Shown: positions 16,459 to 25,190 of the stretch, one piece after another
Layout of the letters: the number at the start of each line of letters is the position of its first letter
How positions within the stretch are numbered: the stretch's first letter is position 1
NCBI GenBank assembly: GCA_900753975.1
Contig: CAAEBC010000045.1
Location: forward strand, 1-29,338
Direction of reading: 5' to 3'
DNA from: Clostridia bacterium
Lineage (GTDB): Bacteria; Bacillota; Clostridia; TANB77; UBA1234
Length of the DNA: 29,338 bases
Made by a program: the position numbers and the translations under genes
Notes under the pieces: generated by a model
Seen by the model: only the letters and a program-made list of their open reading frames with translations
Told to the model about the DNA's origin: nothing
Databases searched by the model: none

Positions 16459-17334
16459 ATGATAAAAAGTATGACTGGTTATGGTCGTGGAAAGCTAGAA
16501 TCTGATGGAAGAGAGTTTATTGTTGAAATAAAGTCTATAAATCATAGATATAATGACACTTCGATTAAGATGCCAAGATATTTAAGCTTTTTAGAAGATA
16601 AAGTTAGACAATATGTTACTAAGAGTATTTCGAGAGGCAAGATTGAAGTATATATTTCTGTTAATAATATTAGTGCAGAAAGCAAAAATGTAGTTATAGA
16701 CAAAGAACTTGCTGGTGAATATGTTAATGCTATGAGAGACATGATTGTTCTTTATGGTCTTAAAGATGATATATCTGCATCTGCTCTTATGAGACTTCCA
16801 GACATCATTAGAAATAAAGATGTTGATGATGAAGAAGAGTATTGGGAGCCTTTAAAAAATGCTTTAGATATTGCTCTTACAAATCTAGAAGAAGCTAGAG
16901 AAAATGAAGGTGCAAGATTAAAAGCAGACATCTTAGAAAGATTAGGTACAATTTCCAAATATGTGGATACTGTTAAAGAAAAATCTGCAGGATTATTAGA
17001 AGAGTACAGGAACAAGCTAACTAATAGAGTTAATGAATTGAATGCAAATAACATAGTTGATGAAAACCGTATTGGAATAGAAGTTGTTTTATTTGCAGAT
17101 AAATCTAGTATATGTGAGGAAGTTACAAGACTTAAAAGTCACATAGCATCTTTGGAAAAGATGTTAGATGTAGATGGACCTATAGGTAAAAAAATTGATT
17201 TTCTAGTTCAAGAAATGAACAGAGAAACAAACACGATAGGTTCAAAAGCTAATAGTGTAGGAATTACTAATTATGTTGTTGAAATGAAAAACGAAATAGA
17301 AAATATTCGTGAACAAGTTCAAAATATAGAATAA
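16459..17334 (+). CDS. yicC: YicC/YloC family endoribonuclease
   Basis: 291 residues of the YicC family, known as a metal-dependent endoribonuclease in Escherichia coli. Seen here: the invariant N terminus MIKSMTGYGRG, and the C-terminal signature DKSSICEEVTRLKSHI followed by GKKIDFLVQEMNRETNTIGSK, which holds the conserved acidic residues. In Bacillota it usually precedes remA, gmk and rpoZ. Here the order is yicC-remA-rpoZ with gmk absent. Confidence 0.95.
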   Translation: MIKSMTGYGRGKLESDGREFIVEIKSINHRYNDTSIKMPRYLSFLEDKVRQYVTKSISRGKIEVYISVNNISAESKNVVIDKELAGEYVNAMRDMIVLYGLKDDISASALMRLPDIIRNKDVDDEEEYWEPLKNALDIALTNLEEARENEGARLKADILERLGTISKYVDTVKEKSAGLLEEYRNKLTNRVNELNANNIVDENRIGIEVVLFADKSSICEEVTRLKSHIASLEKMLDVDGPIGKKIDFLVQEMNRETNTIGSKANSVGITNYVVEMKNEIENIREQVQNIE

Positions 17335-17349
17335 AGGAGTTGATATACT

Positions 17350-17613
17350 ATGAAGTTTATTAATATCGGGTTTGGTAATATTGTTTCTGCACATAGACTT
17401 ATTGCCATAGTTAGTCCTGAATCTGCACCAATTAAAAGAATTATACAAGATGCTAGAGATACAGGTAAGTTAGTTGATGCTACTTATGGTAGAAGAACTA
17501 GAGCAGTTATTATAATGGATAGCGAACATGTCATTTTATCAGCAGTTCAGCCTGAGACGGTTGCAAACAGACTAGATGATGATGAAGATGAAGCTACAGA
17601 AAATCTAAATTAG
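17350..17613 (+). CDS. remA: RemA family DNA-binding regulator (DUF370)
   Basis: 87 residues matching the RemA family: MKFINIGFGNIVSAHRLIAI, SAPIKRIIQDAR and KLVDATYGRRTRAVIIMDS. RemA in Bacillus subtilis is a ring-forming activator of biofilm matrix genes; the role in this organism is not known. It follows yicC by 15 bp with AAAGGAG upstream, and has an acidic C-terminal tail (DDDEDEATENLN). Confidence 0.93.
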   Translation: MKFINIGFGNIVSAHRLIAIVSPESAPIKRIIQDARDTGKLVDATYGRRTRAVIIMDSEHVILSAVQPETVANRLDDDEDEATENLN

Positions 17614-17625
17614 GAGGAAGAGAAA

Positions 17626-17838
17626 ATGATCGTAAAACCAAGTATAGGTGATTTACTAAAGAAAGCTCCAAACGGTAAGTACTCTTTGGTAATAGGAACA
17701 GCAAAAAGAGCAAGACAAATTTCACTTGGAAGTCCAAGACTTGCAAATACTAAAGTGGAATCAGATGTAACAGCTGCAGCGATTGAAATCGACGAGGGCA
17801 AAGTTAAAATAAGTGATGATGAGAATACTGAAGAGTAA
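17626..17838 (+). CDS. rpoZ: RNA polymerase omega subunit
   Basis: 70 residues. PSIGDLLKKAPNGKYSLVIG, AKRARQISLGS and TAAAIEIDEGKVKI match the omega fold, which helps beta-prime assembly. AGGAGGAAGAG precedes the ATG. It follows remA by 12 bp; the gene for guanylate kinase, usually between them, is not there. Confidence 0.93.
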   Translation: MIVKPSIGDLLKKAPNGKYSLVIGTAKRARQISLGSPRLANTKVESDVTAAAIEIDEGKVKISDDENTEE

Positions 17839-17877
17839 TTAAGATGAGACAATTATTTAATTAATATAAGCATTTAT

Positions 17878-17924
17878 AAAGGGTTAAAATTAGTTGCTTT
17901 TTGATTAATTTTAGCCCTTTTAAA
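17878..17924 (+). terminator. Terminator after rpoZ
   Basis: AAAGGGTTAAAATTA (17878-17892) pairs with TAATTTTAGCCCTTT (17906-17920) with one G-U pair, followed by a short T-run. Only 29 bp separate it from secA, so secA either has a promoter inside this segment or depends on read-through. Confidence 0.75.
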
Positions 17925-17949
17925 TTGTAGACATATAGAGGAGGATAAA

Positions 17950-20670
17950 ATGGGATTTTTTAGTAAATTGTTTGCTGGATATAGCGAACGAGAGCTTAAT
18001 AAAATTAGACATTACGTTGATGAAATAAATGCCTTAGAACCAGAATTAGAAAAATATTCTGATGAAGAGTTACGTGCTAAAACAGAAGAGTTTAAATCAA
18101 GATTAAAAAACGGAGAAACTTTAAATGATATCTTAGTAGAAGCTTATGCAGTGGCAAGAGAAGGTTCTAAAAGAGTTTTTGGTAAGAGACCTTTTGATGT
18201 GCAACTTTTAGGTGCTATAGTTCTTCATCAAGGAAGAATTGCAGAAATGAAAACTGGTGAAGGAAAAACTTTAACAGCAGCTTTAGCACTTTATTTAAAT
18301 GCACTAGAAGGAAAGGGAGCTCATTTAGTAACAGTTAATGATTACCTAGCAAAATCACAAGGTGAGGAAATGGGAAAATTATATAATTTCTTAGGCCTTA
18401 GTGTTGGTATTATAGTTCATGATCTTACTCCAGATCAAAGAAAAGCTGCATATAATTCAGATATTACGTATGGAACAAATAACGAATATGGCTTTGATTA
18501 TTTGAGAGATAACATGGTTATATATAGACAGCAAATGGTACAAAGAGAGCTACATTATGCTATAGTCGACGAGATAGATAGTATTTTAATTGATGAAGCT
18601 CGTACACCACTTATTATTTCTGGTCAAGCCGATAAAGCAAATGATTTATACAAACAAGCAGATAGATTTGTTAAGAGCTTGAGTGCTAAGGTTGTAGCTA
18701 AAGATGAAAACAGAAAAGAAGCTGACCCAGATGATGAAAATTATGATTATGTTGTAGATTTGAAATCACGTAGAGCTACTTTAACAGCTCGTGGAATTTC
18801 CAAAGCAGAAAAAGCTTTTGGTGTTGAAAACTTACAAGATATGAGCAACATGACATTGTATCATCACATAAATAAAGCTTTGGCTGCTAATGGTGTAATG
18901 CATAGGGATCAAGATTATATCGTAAAAGATGGTGAAGTTTTAATTGTAGACGAGCATACAGGAAGAATAATGTATGGTAGAAGATATAGTGAAGGTTTAC
19001 ACCAAGCTATTGAAGCAAAGGAAAACGTTCAAATTGCAAATGAAAGTAAAACTTTAGCTACAATTACTTTCCAAAACTATTTTAGACTTTATGACAAACT
19101 TTGTGGTATGACAGGTACTGCGAAGACAGAAGAACAAGAGTTTAGAGAAATTTATGGACTTGATGTTATAGAAGTTCCTACAAATAAGCCAATGATTAGG
19201 GTGGACAATAACGATGTTGTTTATAGAAGTGAAAGAGGAAAGCTAAGAGCTGTTGTAGAAGACATCAAACAGTCACATGAAAAAGGACAACCAGTACTTG
19301 TTGGTACTACTACTATTGAAAAGTCTGAAGCTTTAAGTGAACTTTTAAAACGTGAAGGAATTAAGCATGAAGTGTTGAATGCTAAGTACCATGAAAAAGA
19401 AGCAGAGATTGTTGCACAAGCAGGTAAGTTTGGAGCGGTTACTATTGCTACTAATATGGCTGGTAGAGGAACAGATATTATGCTTGGTGGTAACACAGAA
19501 GCTTTAGCTAAACATGAACTTAAAAAACGTGGATATACTGAAGATGCTATTATGAATGCAGTTAGCTTAAATGAAACTAACGATCCTGAAATTATAGCTC
19601 TTAGAAAAGAATATAAATCAATTTATGATAAATTAGATGAGAAAGTAAGAGAAGATAGAAATAAAGTAATTGCTGCAGGTGGTTTGAAAATAGTAGGTAC
19701 AGAAAGACACGAATCACGAAGAATAGATAACCAGTTAAGAGGACGTAGTGGTAGACAAGGAGATGTTGGTGAATCTAGATTTTATATATCACTTGAAGAT
19801 AATTTAATGAAACTATTTGGTAGTGATAGAATTCAAACGATGGCAGCTATGCTTAATATGCCAGAAGATATGCCACTTGAAATGAAAATGCTTACAAGTA
19901 CAATCGAAAATGCGCAAAAGAACGTAGAGGCTATTCATTTTGCCAACAGAAAGAGAATTTTGCAATATGACGATATAATGAATGAACAAAGACATATTAT
20001 CTACACAGAGAGAAGACAAGTTTTAGACGGACAAAATATGCGTGATAAAGTAATTAGCATGATTAGAAAATGTGTTGATGCTACTATCGATTCATATTAT
20101 GGTCAAGAACACGTTGTTTCAGACAAAGGTGCATTTGAAAACTATGTAAGACAAACTTTTGATGTTGAATTTGTAGCTAAAGACGAGAAACCAGATACTT
20201 TAAAAGAAGAGCTTTATAATTTAGTTTTAAATAGATATGAGGAGAAAGAAAAAGAAATTGGCGATGACCATATTCGTGAGCTTGAAAGAGTTGTAATATT
20301 AAGAAATGTTGATACTAAATGGATGGATCATATCGATTGCATGGAGCAATTGAAAGAAGGAATTCAATTACGTGGATATGGTCAAACAGATCCAGTAGTA
20401 GCATTTAGATATGAGAGTTATGAAGTATTTAATGAAATGACAGATAGTATCGCAGAATCTGTTGTTAAGACAATGCTACATTTAGTTCCACAAGAAAAAG
20501 TAGATAGAGTTCAAATCGTTAGAAATATGATGACAAACTTAAATCAAGCACAAAAAGCTGGAACTGAAAAAGCAAAACCAAAAACAAATGCTCCTGGTCA
20601 AAAAGTTGGAAGAAACGAACCTTGCCCTTGTGGCAGTGGTAAAAAATATAAGCAATGTTGTGGTAAATAG
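17950..20670 (+). CDS. secA: Preprotein translocase ATPase SecA
   Basis: 906-residue motor that pushes preproteins through SecYEG. Walker A MKTGEGKT (residues 100-107), the DEAD motif IVDEIDSILIDEARTPL (about 205-221), the second helicase domain (TNMAGRGTDIMLGG, GRSGRQGDVGESRFY), the scaffold helix region and the C-terminal zinc motif CPCGSGKKYKQCC are all present. AGAGGAGG precedes ATG 17950. prfB, which commonly follows secA, is not there; a terminator and the interrupted integrase follow. Confidence 0.98.
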   Translation: MGFFSKLFAGYSERELNKIRHYVDEINALEPELEKYSDEELRAKTEEFKSRLKNGETLNDILVEAYAVAREGSKRVFGKRPFDVQLLGAIVLHQGRIAEMKTGEGKTLTAALALYLNALEGKGAHLVTVNDYLAKSQGEEMGKLYNFLGLSVGIIVHDLTPDQRKAAYNSDITYGTNNEYGFDYLRDNMVIYRQQMVQRELHYAIVDEIDSILIDEARTPLIISGQADKANDLYKQADRFVKSLSAKVVAKDENRKEADPDDENYDYVVDLKSRRATLTARGISKAEKAFGVENLQDMSNMTLYHHINKALAANGVMHRDQDYIVKDGEVLIVDEHTGRIMYGRRYSEGLHQAIEAKENVQIANESKTLATITFQNYFRLYDKLCGMTGTAKTEEQEFREIYGLDVIEVPTNKPMIRVDNNDVVYRSERGKLRAVVEDIKQSHEKGQPVLVGTTTIEKSEALSELLKREGIKHEVLNAKYHEKEAEIVAQAGKFGAVTIATNMAGRGTDIMLGGNTEALAKHELKKRGYTEDAIMNAVSLNETNDPEIIALRKEYKSIYDKLDEKVREDRNKVIAAGGLKIVGTERHESRRIDNQLRGRSGRQGDVGESRFYISLEDNLMKLFGSDRIQTMAAMLNMPEDMPLEMKMLTSTIENAQKNVEAIHFANRKRILQYDDIMNEQRHIIYTERRQVLDGQNMRDKVISMIRKCVDATIDSYYGQEHVVSDKGAFENYVRQTFDVEFVAKDEKPDTLKEELYNLVLNRYEEKEKEIGDDHIRELERVVILRNVDTKWMDHIDCMEQLKEGIQLRGYGQTDPVVAFRYESYEVFNEMTDSIAESVVKTMLHLVPQEKVDRVQIVRNMMTNLNQAQKAGTEKAKPKTNAPGQKVGRNEPCPCGSGKKYKQCCGK

Positions 20671-20717
20671 CACATAAAATAAGGAAATCTCTATGCAAAC
20701 ATTTTTGCAAATAATAT

Positions 20718-20744
20718 AAAGTTGGCATTCGTGCCAACTTTTTT
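20718..20744 (+). terminator. Terminator after secA
   Basis: A 10-bp stem AAAGTTGGCA (20718-20727) with a TTCG loop and TGCCAACTTT, running into a T6 tract. A textbook intrinsic terminator. Confidence 0.93.
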
Positions 20745-20777
20745 ATTTACTCAATTGTAAATGGAGGAGAGATTATT

Positions 20778-21224
20778 ATGGCTGATGTAACAGTTCAAAA
20801 AAGAGGAGAAGTATATCAATATAAATTTGAAATTGCTTCAATCGATAGGAAAAGAAAATTTAAAAATAAGTTAGGATTCGCAACAAAAAGCGAAGCAAAA
20901 CAAGCAGGTATTATTGCATACAATGAGTATTTGAATACTGGACATAGTTTTAAATTCTTGCCTCAGTCGATTTTTGATAATATGGCATTTAATAAAAAGG
21001 ATACTTTCATTTTAGGAAAATCAATGAAGGAACTAGATTTTAGTAATAAAGTACAAAAAATTAAATGTCCTACCCTTATAGTGTGTGGAGAGAAAGATAG
21101 TGCCAATATTAAATCAGCATATTATTTATCCGAAAATATAAAAAACGCAAAATTAAAAATTATTGAAAATACAGGACACGTTGTAAATGAAGAAAAACCA
21201 CAAATATTAGCAAAAGTTTTATAG
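20778..21224 (+). pseudogene. Chimera: integrase arm domain fused in frame to the C-terminal half of an alpha/beta hydrolase
   Basis: Residues 1 to about 59 (MADVTVQKRGEVYQYKFEIA, then KSEAKQAGIIAYNEYLNTGH) are the arm-type DNA-binding domain of a tyrosine integrase. From about residue 60 the sequence becomes the last third of an alpha/beta hydrolase: CPTLIVCGEKDSANIKSA with the catalytic Asp, then IIENTGHVVNEEKP with the catalytic His. The nucleophile elbow (GxSxG) is absent, so no hydrolase activity is expected. GGAGGAGAG lies about 10 nt before the ATG at 20778, so the chimera could be translated. Both parts are truncated; the change-over near 20955 marks the left edge of the inserted cassette. 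Confidence 0.8.
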
Positions 21225-21349
21225 CAATTTTATAAAGAATTTTAAAGTATAAAATACGAAAAGTTTATTTTTAAAATAATATATGTTAAAATATATCTAA
21301 ATAAGATTTATCTAAAAATGTTATTCAATATATTTTGTTAAGTTTTGTA

Positions 21350-21358
21350 TGGTATAAT
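21350..21358 (+). promoter_or_regulatory. Putative vanRS promoter (extended -10)
   Basis: TGG-TATAAT at 21350-21358, 45 bp before vanR, in a very AT-rich leader (21225-21402). No good -35 is present at 17 bp. TATCTAAA occurs twice upstream (21294-21301 and 21309-21316), a possible but unproven VanR site. Confidence 0.5.
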
Positions 21359-21402
21359 TAGTATGTATTGTTAATTTAAAACTTGTGGAAGAGAGAGGGA
21401 AG

Positions 21403-22092
21403 ATGAATAAAATTTTAGTTGTAGATGATGAAAAGGAAATAGCAGATTTAGTTGAATTATATTTGAAAAATGAAAATTATACAGTTTATAAATATTATTC
21501 CGCTAAAGAAGTGCTTGATAATATTGATAATTTAGGTGTAGATTTAGCAATTTTAGATGTTATGATGCCTGAAATTGATGGATTTATGCTATGCAATAAA
21601 ATTAGAGAAAAATATACTTTCCCGATTATTTTTGCAACTGCAAAAGTAGAAGAAATTGATAAAATAAATGGCTTGATGATAGGAGCAGATGACTATGTAA
21701 CAAAGCCTTTTCAACCTTTGGAATTGATTGCGAGAGTAAAAGCACAGTTAAGAAGAAGTCAAAAGTATAATAATTCAAATCAAAAAGAAAATGTAATTGA
21801 TTTTAGAGGGATACTTATAAATAAAGATACTCACGAATTTTATTTCAACGAAAAAAAGGTTGAACTAACAAAAATAGAATTTGAAATATTATGGCTATTA
21901 TGCGAAAACAGAGGAAAAGTAATTAAAACAGATGAATTATTTTCTAAGGTATGGGGAAGTAAATATTTTCAAAAAGATAACAATACTGTAATGGTACATA
22001 TTAGACATTTAAGAGAAAAAATGAATGATATTGGCAAGAAGCCAAAATATATAAAAACAGTTTATGGAGTGGGGTATAAAATTGAGAAGTAA
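21403..22092 (+). CDS. vanR: VanR-type response regulator (OmpR/PhoB family)
   Basis: 229 residues. The receiver domain has the acidic pair in VVDDE (Asp8-Asp9), phosphoacceptor Asp52 in LDVMMP, Thr79 and Lys101 (VTKPF). The C-terminal winged helix ends with VMVHIRHLREKM and YIKTVYGVGYKIE. It should activate the van genes when phosphorylated by VanS. The ATG at 21403 is chosen over an in-frame GTG at 21385 because homologues begin MNKILVVDDE and GAGAGAGGGA lies directly before it. It overlaps the vanS reading frame. The assignment as VanR rests on the neighbours. Confidence 0.93.
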   Translation: MNKILVVDDEKEIADLVELYLKNENYTVYKYYSAKEVLDNIDNLGVDLAILDVMMPEIDGFMLCNKIREKYTFPIIFATAKVEEIDKINGLMIGADDYVTKPFQPLELIARVKAQLRRSQKYNNSNQKENVIDFRGILINKDTHEFYFNEKKVELTKIEFEILWLLCENRGKVIKTDELFSKVWGSKYFQKDNNTVMVHIRHLREKMNDIGKKPKYIKTVYGVGYKIEK

Positions 22093-23206
22093 AAAAAATA
22101 AATTATTGAAAAAAACATTTATAAATTTTGTAATAAAAATATTGGTATTGTCTATATGTATACCATTATGTATGCTATTGGGTATTTTCCTTTTGGTGAC
22201 ACTAATTGATAGGCTAAGTTTTCAATGGCTATATGATATTTCACCGGAAGTTTACAACAATTTTAGAAAATTTTTTTACAGCATAACAGACCTTAGAACT
22301 CTTATAATTCCTATACTAATAATTTGGGTAATTGGAATATTAGTGCTACTATATAGATTATTAAAGAAAGTTTTTGGATATGTTGATGAAGTTGGAAAGG
22401 CAACTGAAGATTTAGTAAATAAAGATGTTGAATATATTGAATTACCAGATGAATTAGAAGAAATCCAAAAGCGTATGAATCACTTAAAAAGAGAATCAGA
22501 GAAAAATGAAAAATTGGCTAAAGAAAATGAAGAAAAGAAAGATGAGTTAATAGTTTATTTAGCCCACGATATTAAGACACCCTTAACATCAATGATAGGT
22601 TATTTATCAATTTTAGATGAAATAGATGATATGCCAAAAAAGAAACAAAAAAATTATATTTCTATTGCATTAGATAAATCATATAGATTAGAAGATTTAA
22701 TCAATGAGTTATTTGATGTGGCTAGATTTAATTCTGAAAAAATTGTTTTAGAAAAAGAGGAATTGAATCTTAATTTGATGTTGGAACAAATCATTGACGA
22801 TTTCTATCCTACTTTACGAGAATTAAATAAGAGTATTAAAATGAATTATAATGAGTCAATCAGTATAAATGGTGATCCAGATAAATTAAGTAGAGTATTT
22901 AATAATCTTATAAAAAATGCTATTAGTTATAGTAAAGAAGAAAGTGAAATTGTAATCAATTTGAAAAAAGATAATAATAATGCAATTGTTGAAGTAATAA
23001 ACAAAGGGAAACAAATATCAAAAGAAAAATTAAGTAAAATATTTGAGAAGTTTTATAGACTAGACTCTGCAAGAACATCAAGAACAGGTGGAAGTGGATT
23101 AGGTCTTGCCATTGCAAAAGACATAGTTGAATTACATAACGGAACAATAATTGCCGAAAGTAATGAGAAAGAAACAACTTTCCGAGTTACATTACCATTA
23201 AAATAA
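22082..23206 (+). CDS. vanS: VanS-type sensor histidine kinase
   Basis: About 374 residues. Two membrane segments (about 14-42 and 74-92) enclose a short external loop of about 30 residues. A linker helix follows, then the H-box LAHDIKTPLTSMIGY with phosphorylated His162, N-box NNLIKNAISYS, and the ATP lid GSGLGLAIAKDIVELHNG. It phosphorylates VanR when glycopeptide is present. The start is probably TTG 22082 (GGAG-GGGG 9-16 nt upstream); ATG 22064 would add six residues. It overlaps vanR, so the pair is translationally coupled. Confidence 0.92.
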   Translation: MRSKKNKLLKKTFINFVIKILVLSICIPLCMLLGIFLLVTLIDRLSFQWLYDISPEVYNNFRKFFYSITDLRTLIIPILIIWVIGILVLLYRLLKKVFGYVDEVGKATEDLVNKDVEYIELPDELEEIQKRMNHLKRESEKNEKLAKENEEKKDELIVYLAHDIKTPLTSMIGYLSILDEIDDMPKKKQKNYISIALDKSYRLEDLINELFDVARFNSEKIVLEKEELNLNLMLEQIIDDFYPTLRELNKSIKMNYNESISINGDPDKLSRVFNNLIKNAISYSKEESEIVINLKKDNNNAIVEVINKGKQISKEKLSKIFEKFYRLDSARTSRTGGSGLGLAIAKDIVELHNGTIIAESNEKETTFRVTLPLK

Positions 23207-23207
23207 A

Positions 23208-23305
23208 TTTAAGAAGAATTTAAGATTTATTTAAGATAGAATTAAAGAACAATCATTCATAAATCAGTATAATTTAATTGTATTGATTTGAATGATTGTT
23301 TTTTT
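23208..23305 (+). promoter_or_regulatory. Candidate VanR-controlled promoter with direct repeats and a hairpin, upstream of vanW
   Basis: Three TTTAAGA repeats at 23208, 23219 and 23229 are spaced 11 and 10 bp, the helical phasing typical of OmpR/PhoB-family binding sites. A perfect TATAAT follows at 23268-23273 with a poor -35, as expected for an activated promoter. An 11-bp inverted repeat, AACAATCATTC (23248-23258) and GAATGATTGTT (23290-23300), encloses the -10 and ends in a T7 run. It may also serve as the vanRS terminator. Assignment to VanR is inference. Confidence 0.6.
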
Positions 23306-23325
23306 GTTGATTGGAGGTGCTGCAA

Positions 23326-24144
23326 ATGGCAAGAAAAAGGTTAACACAATTATTTCCATTTTTATTACCATTACGAATATGGCAAAGGAACTTATTTTAT
23401 CAAATTGGAATGAAGTTTGACGGAAATAAGTATTCTAAAAGTTTTGGAGAAAAATTAAAATATGAAGTTTGTAAGACTAAAACATTGATGATAAACGAAA
23501 ATAGTGGATACGATATTATTTATCAAAAAAACAAAGTCGAAAACTTAAAAATAGCAAGTAAAACTATGAATCATATTTTAATATATCCTAATGAAACATT
23601 TTCCTTTTGTTATTTAGTTAGAAATAGTAAAAAGTACGGAAAATATAAAGATGGTTTGATATTGGTAGATGGAAAAATAGTAGCAAAAAAAGGTGGAGGG
23701 CTTTGTCATTTAAGTAATTTGTTACATTATCTATTTTTAATGAGTCCACTTACAGTTACTGAAAGGCACGGACATAAAGTAAAATCTTTTCCTAATCCAG
23801 ATAAATCTTCTTTAGAAGGAATTGACGCAACGATTAGTAGTGGTTGGTTAGATTTAAAAGTAAAAAATGAAACTAACAATATATATCAAATAGACATTTC
23901 ATTTGATGAAGATTATATGTATGGGAAAATATTATCAAATAGCGAATCAAATGTTGATTATAAGATAGTAAATGGAAATTTAAAGTATGTCAAAGAAAAC
24001 GAAAATATTTATGAATGCGTTGAAGTTATAAGAGTTGAAATAGACAATAAAACAAGAAAAGAAATCAGAAAAGAAAAATTATATGATGAGAAAGTTCTTA
24101 TTGAATATGAATTGCCAAGTGATGTTAAAGTAGAGGAGATGTGA
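23326..24144 (+). CDS. vanW: VanW family protein
   Basis: 272 residues of the VanW family, an accessory of vanB and vanG clusters with no proven function. The family core is visible: NHILIYPNETFSFCYLV, YKDGLILVDGKIVAKKGGGL, CHLSNLLHYLFLMSPLTVTE and RHGHKVKSFPNP. Invariant-looking Cys and His residues lie in GGGLCHLS and RHGH. ATG 23326 is preferred to TTG 23311 because GGAGG (23313-23317) is 8 nt upstream. It is the first gene after the putative regulated promoter; vanY, next to it in the enterococcal vanG operon, is absent. Confidence 0.92.
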   Translation: MARKRLTQLFPFLLPLRIWQRNLFYQIGMKFDGNKYSKSFGEKLKYEVCKTKTLMINENSGYDIIYQKNKVENLKIASKTMNHILIYPNETFSFCYLVRNSKKYGKYKDGLILVDGKIVAKKGGGLCHLSNLLHYLFLMSPLTVTERHGHKVKSFPNPDKSSLEGIDATISSGWLDLKVKNETNNIYQIDISFDEDYMYGKILSNSESNVDYKIVNGNLKYVKENENIYECVEVIRVEIDNKTRKEIRKEKLYDEKVLIEYELPSDVKVEEM

Positions 24145-24149
24145 TTTTT

Positions 24150-25190
24150 ATGAAAAAAACAGTAGCAATTTTATTTGGAGGGTGTTCAAGTGAATATGAT
24201 GTATCACTTGTATCTGCAACTTCCGTAATTAAAAATATCAAAAAAGATAAGTACAATTTATTGATGATTGGAATTACAAGAGATGGGGATTTTTATTTAT
24301 ATAATGGTGATGTAAATAATATTGAAAAAGATGAATGGTTAAATGAAAAAGATGCCAAACGAATTACAATTTCAACAAATAGAAGTGATCACGGAATTAT
24401 AGTTTTAGAAACAAATGAAATTATTCAAATTGATGTTGCTTTTCCAGTATTGCACGGTCAAAACGGAGAAGATGGAAGATTACAAGGACTATTGGAACTT
24501 GCAGGAATAAAATATGTTGGGTGTGATATGACTTCATCTGCGATATGTATGGACAAGTATTTAGCCCACGAAATTGTTTCTTCAAATGGTTATTTATCAC
24601 CTATATCTTATTTATTTAATGAAAAAGATAGTTACGAGATGATAGAAAATAAAATTTGTAACTTACATTTTCCATTGTTTGTAAAACCTTTGAAAGCAGG
24701 ATCATCTTTTGGTATTACAAAAATAAAAACAATAAGCGAATTAAAAGAAGCATTAAAAGAAGCATTTAAGTATGATAATAAAGTGATTATAGAAGAAAAT
24801 GTAGATGGATTTGAAGTTGGATGTGCTGTATTAGGAACAGATAAATTAATAATTGGTGAAGTGGATGAAATAGAGTTAGAAGATGGCTTCTTTGATTATT
24901 TTGAAAAATACAATTTGAAAACAAGTAAAATACATTTACCTGCAAGAATTAGTAAAGAAGAAAGAGAAAGAATTAAAGATACTGCTCTTGCTATTTACAA
25001 AATATTAGGTTGTAGTGGTTTTGCCAGAGTTGATATGTTTTACACAAAAGATAAAAAAATTGTTTTCAATGAAGTAAATACTATTCCGGGCTGCACATCA
25101 CATTCAAGATATCCTAGTATGTTAAAAGAAATTGGTATTCCTTTTGAAGAAGTTATTGATTGTTTAATTGAATTGGGGTGGGATAAATGA
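24150..25190 (+). CDS. vanG: D-alanine--D-serine ligase VanG
   Basis: 346-residue ATP-grasp ligase that makes D-Ala-D-Ser, giving peptidoglycan ends with low vancomycin affinity. VanG-like blocks: AILFGGCSSEYDVSLVSA, FPVLHGQNGEDGRLQGLLEL, PLFVKPLKAGSSFGITK, EENVDGFEVGCAVLG, EIELEDGFFDYFEKYNLKTS with the omega-loop region, and the metal-binding VFNEVNTIPGCTSHSRYP. The close likeness to the VanG subgroup, from memory, argues for serine rather than lactate. ATG 24150 is chosen over GTG 24141, with GAGGAG (24133-24138) 11 nt upstream. It overlaps vanXY by 4 nt. Confidence 0.94.
   Translation: MKKTVAILFGGCSSEYDVSLVSATSVIKNIKKDKYNLLMIGITRDGDFYLYNGDVNNIEKDEWLNEKDAKRITISTNRSDHGIIVLETNEIIQIDVAFPVLHGQNGEDGRLQGLLELAGIKYVGCDMTSSAICMDKYLAHEIVSSNGYLSPISYLFNEKDSYEMIENKICNLHFPLFVKPLKAGSSFGITKIKTISELKEALKEAFKYDNKVIIEENVDGFEVGCAVLGTDKLIIGEVDEIELEDGFFDYFEKYNLKTSKIHLPARISKEERERIKDTALAIYKILGCSGFARVDMFYTKDKKIVFNEVNTIPGCTSHSRYPSMLKEIGIPFEEVIDCLIELGWDK

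Noticed and set aside
20952..21224. A working alpha/beta hydrolase
   Set aside because: Only the Asp and His part is present; the nucleophile elbow and the first half of the fold are missing.
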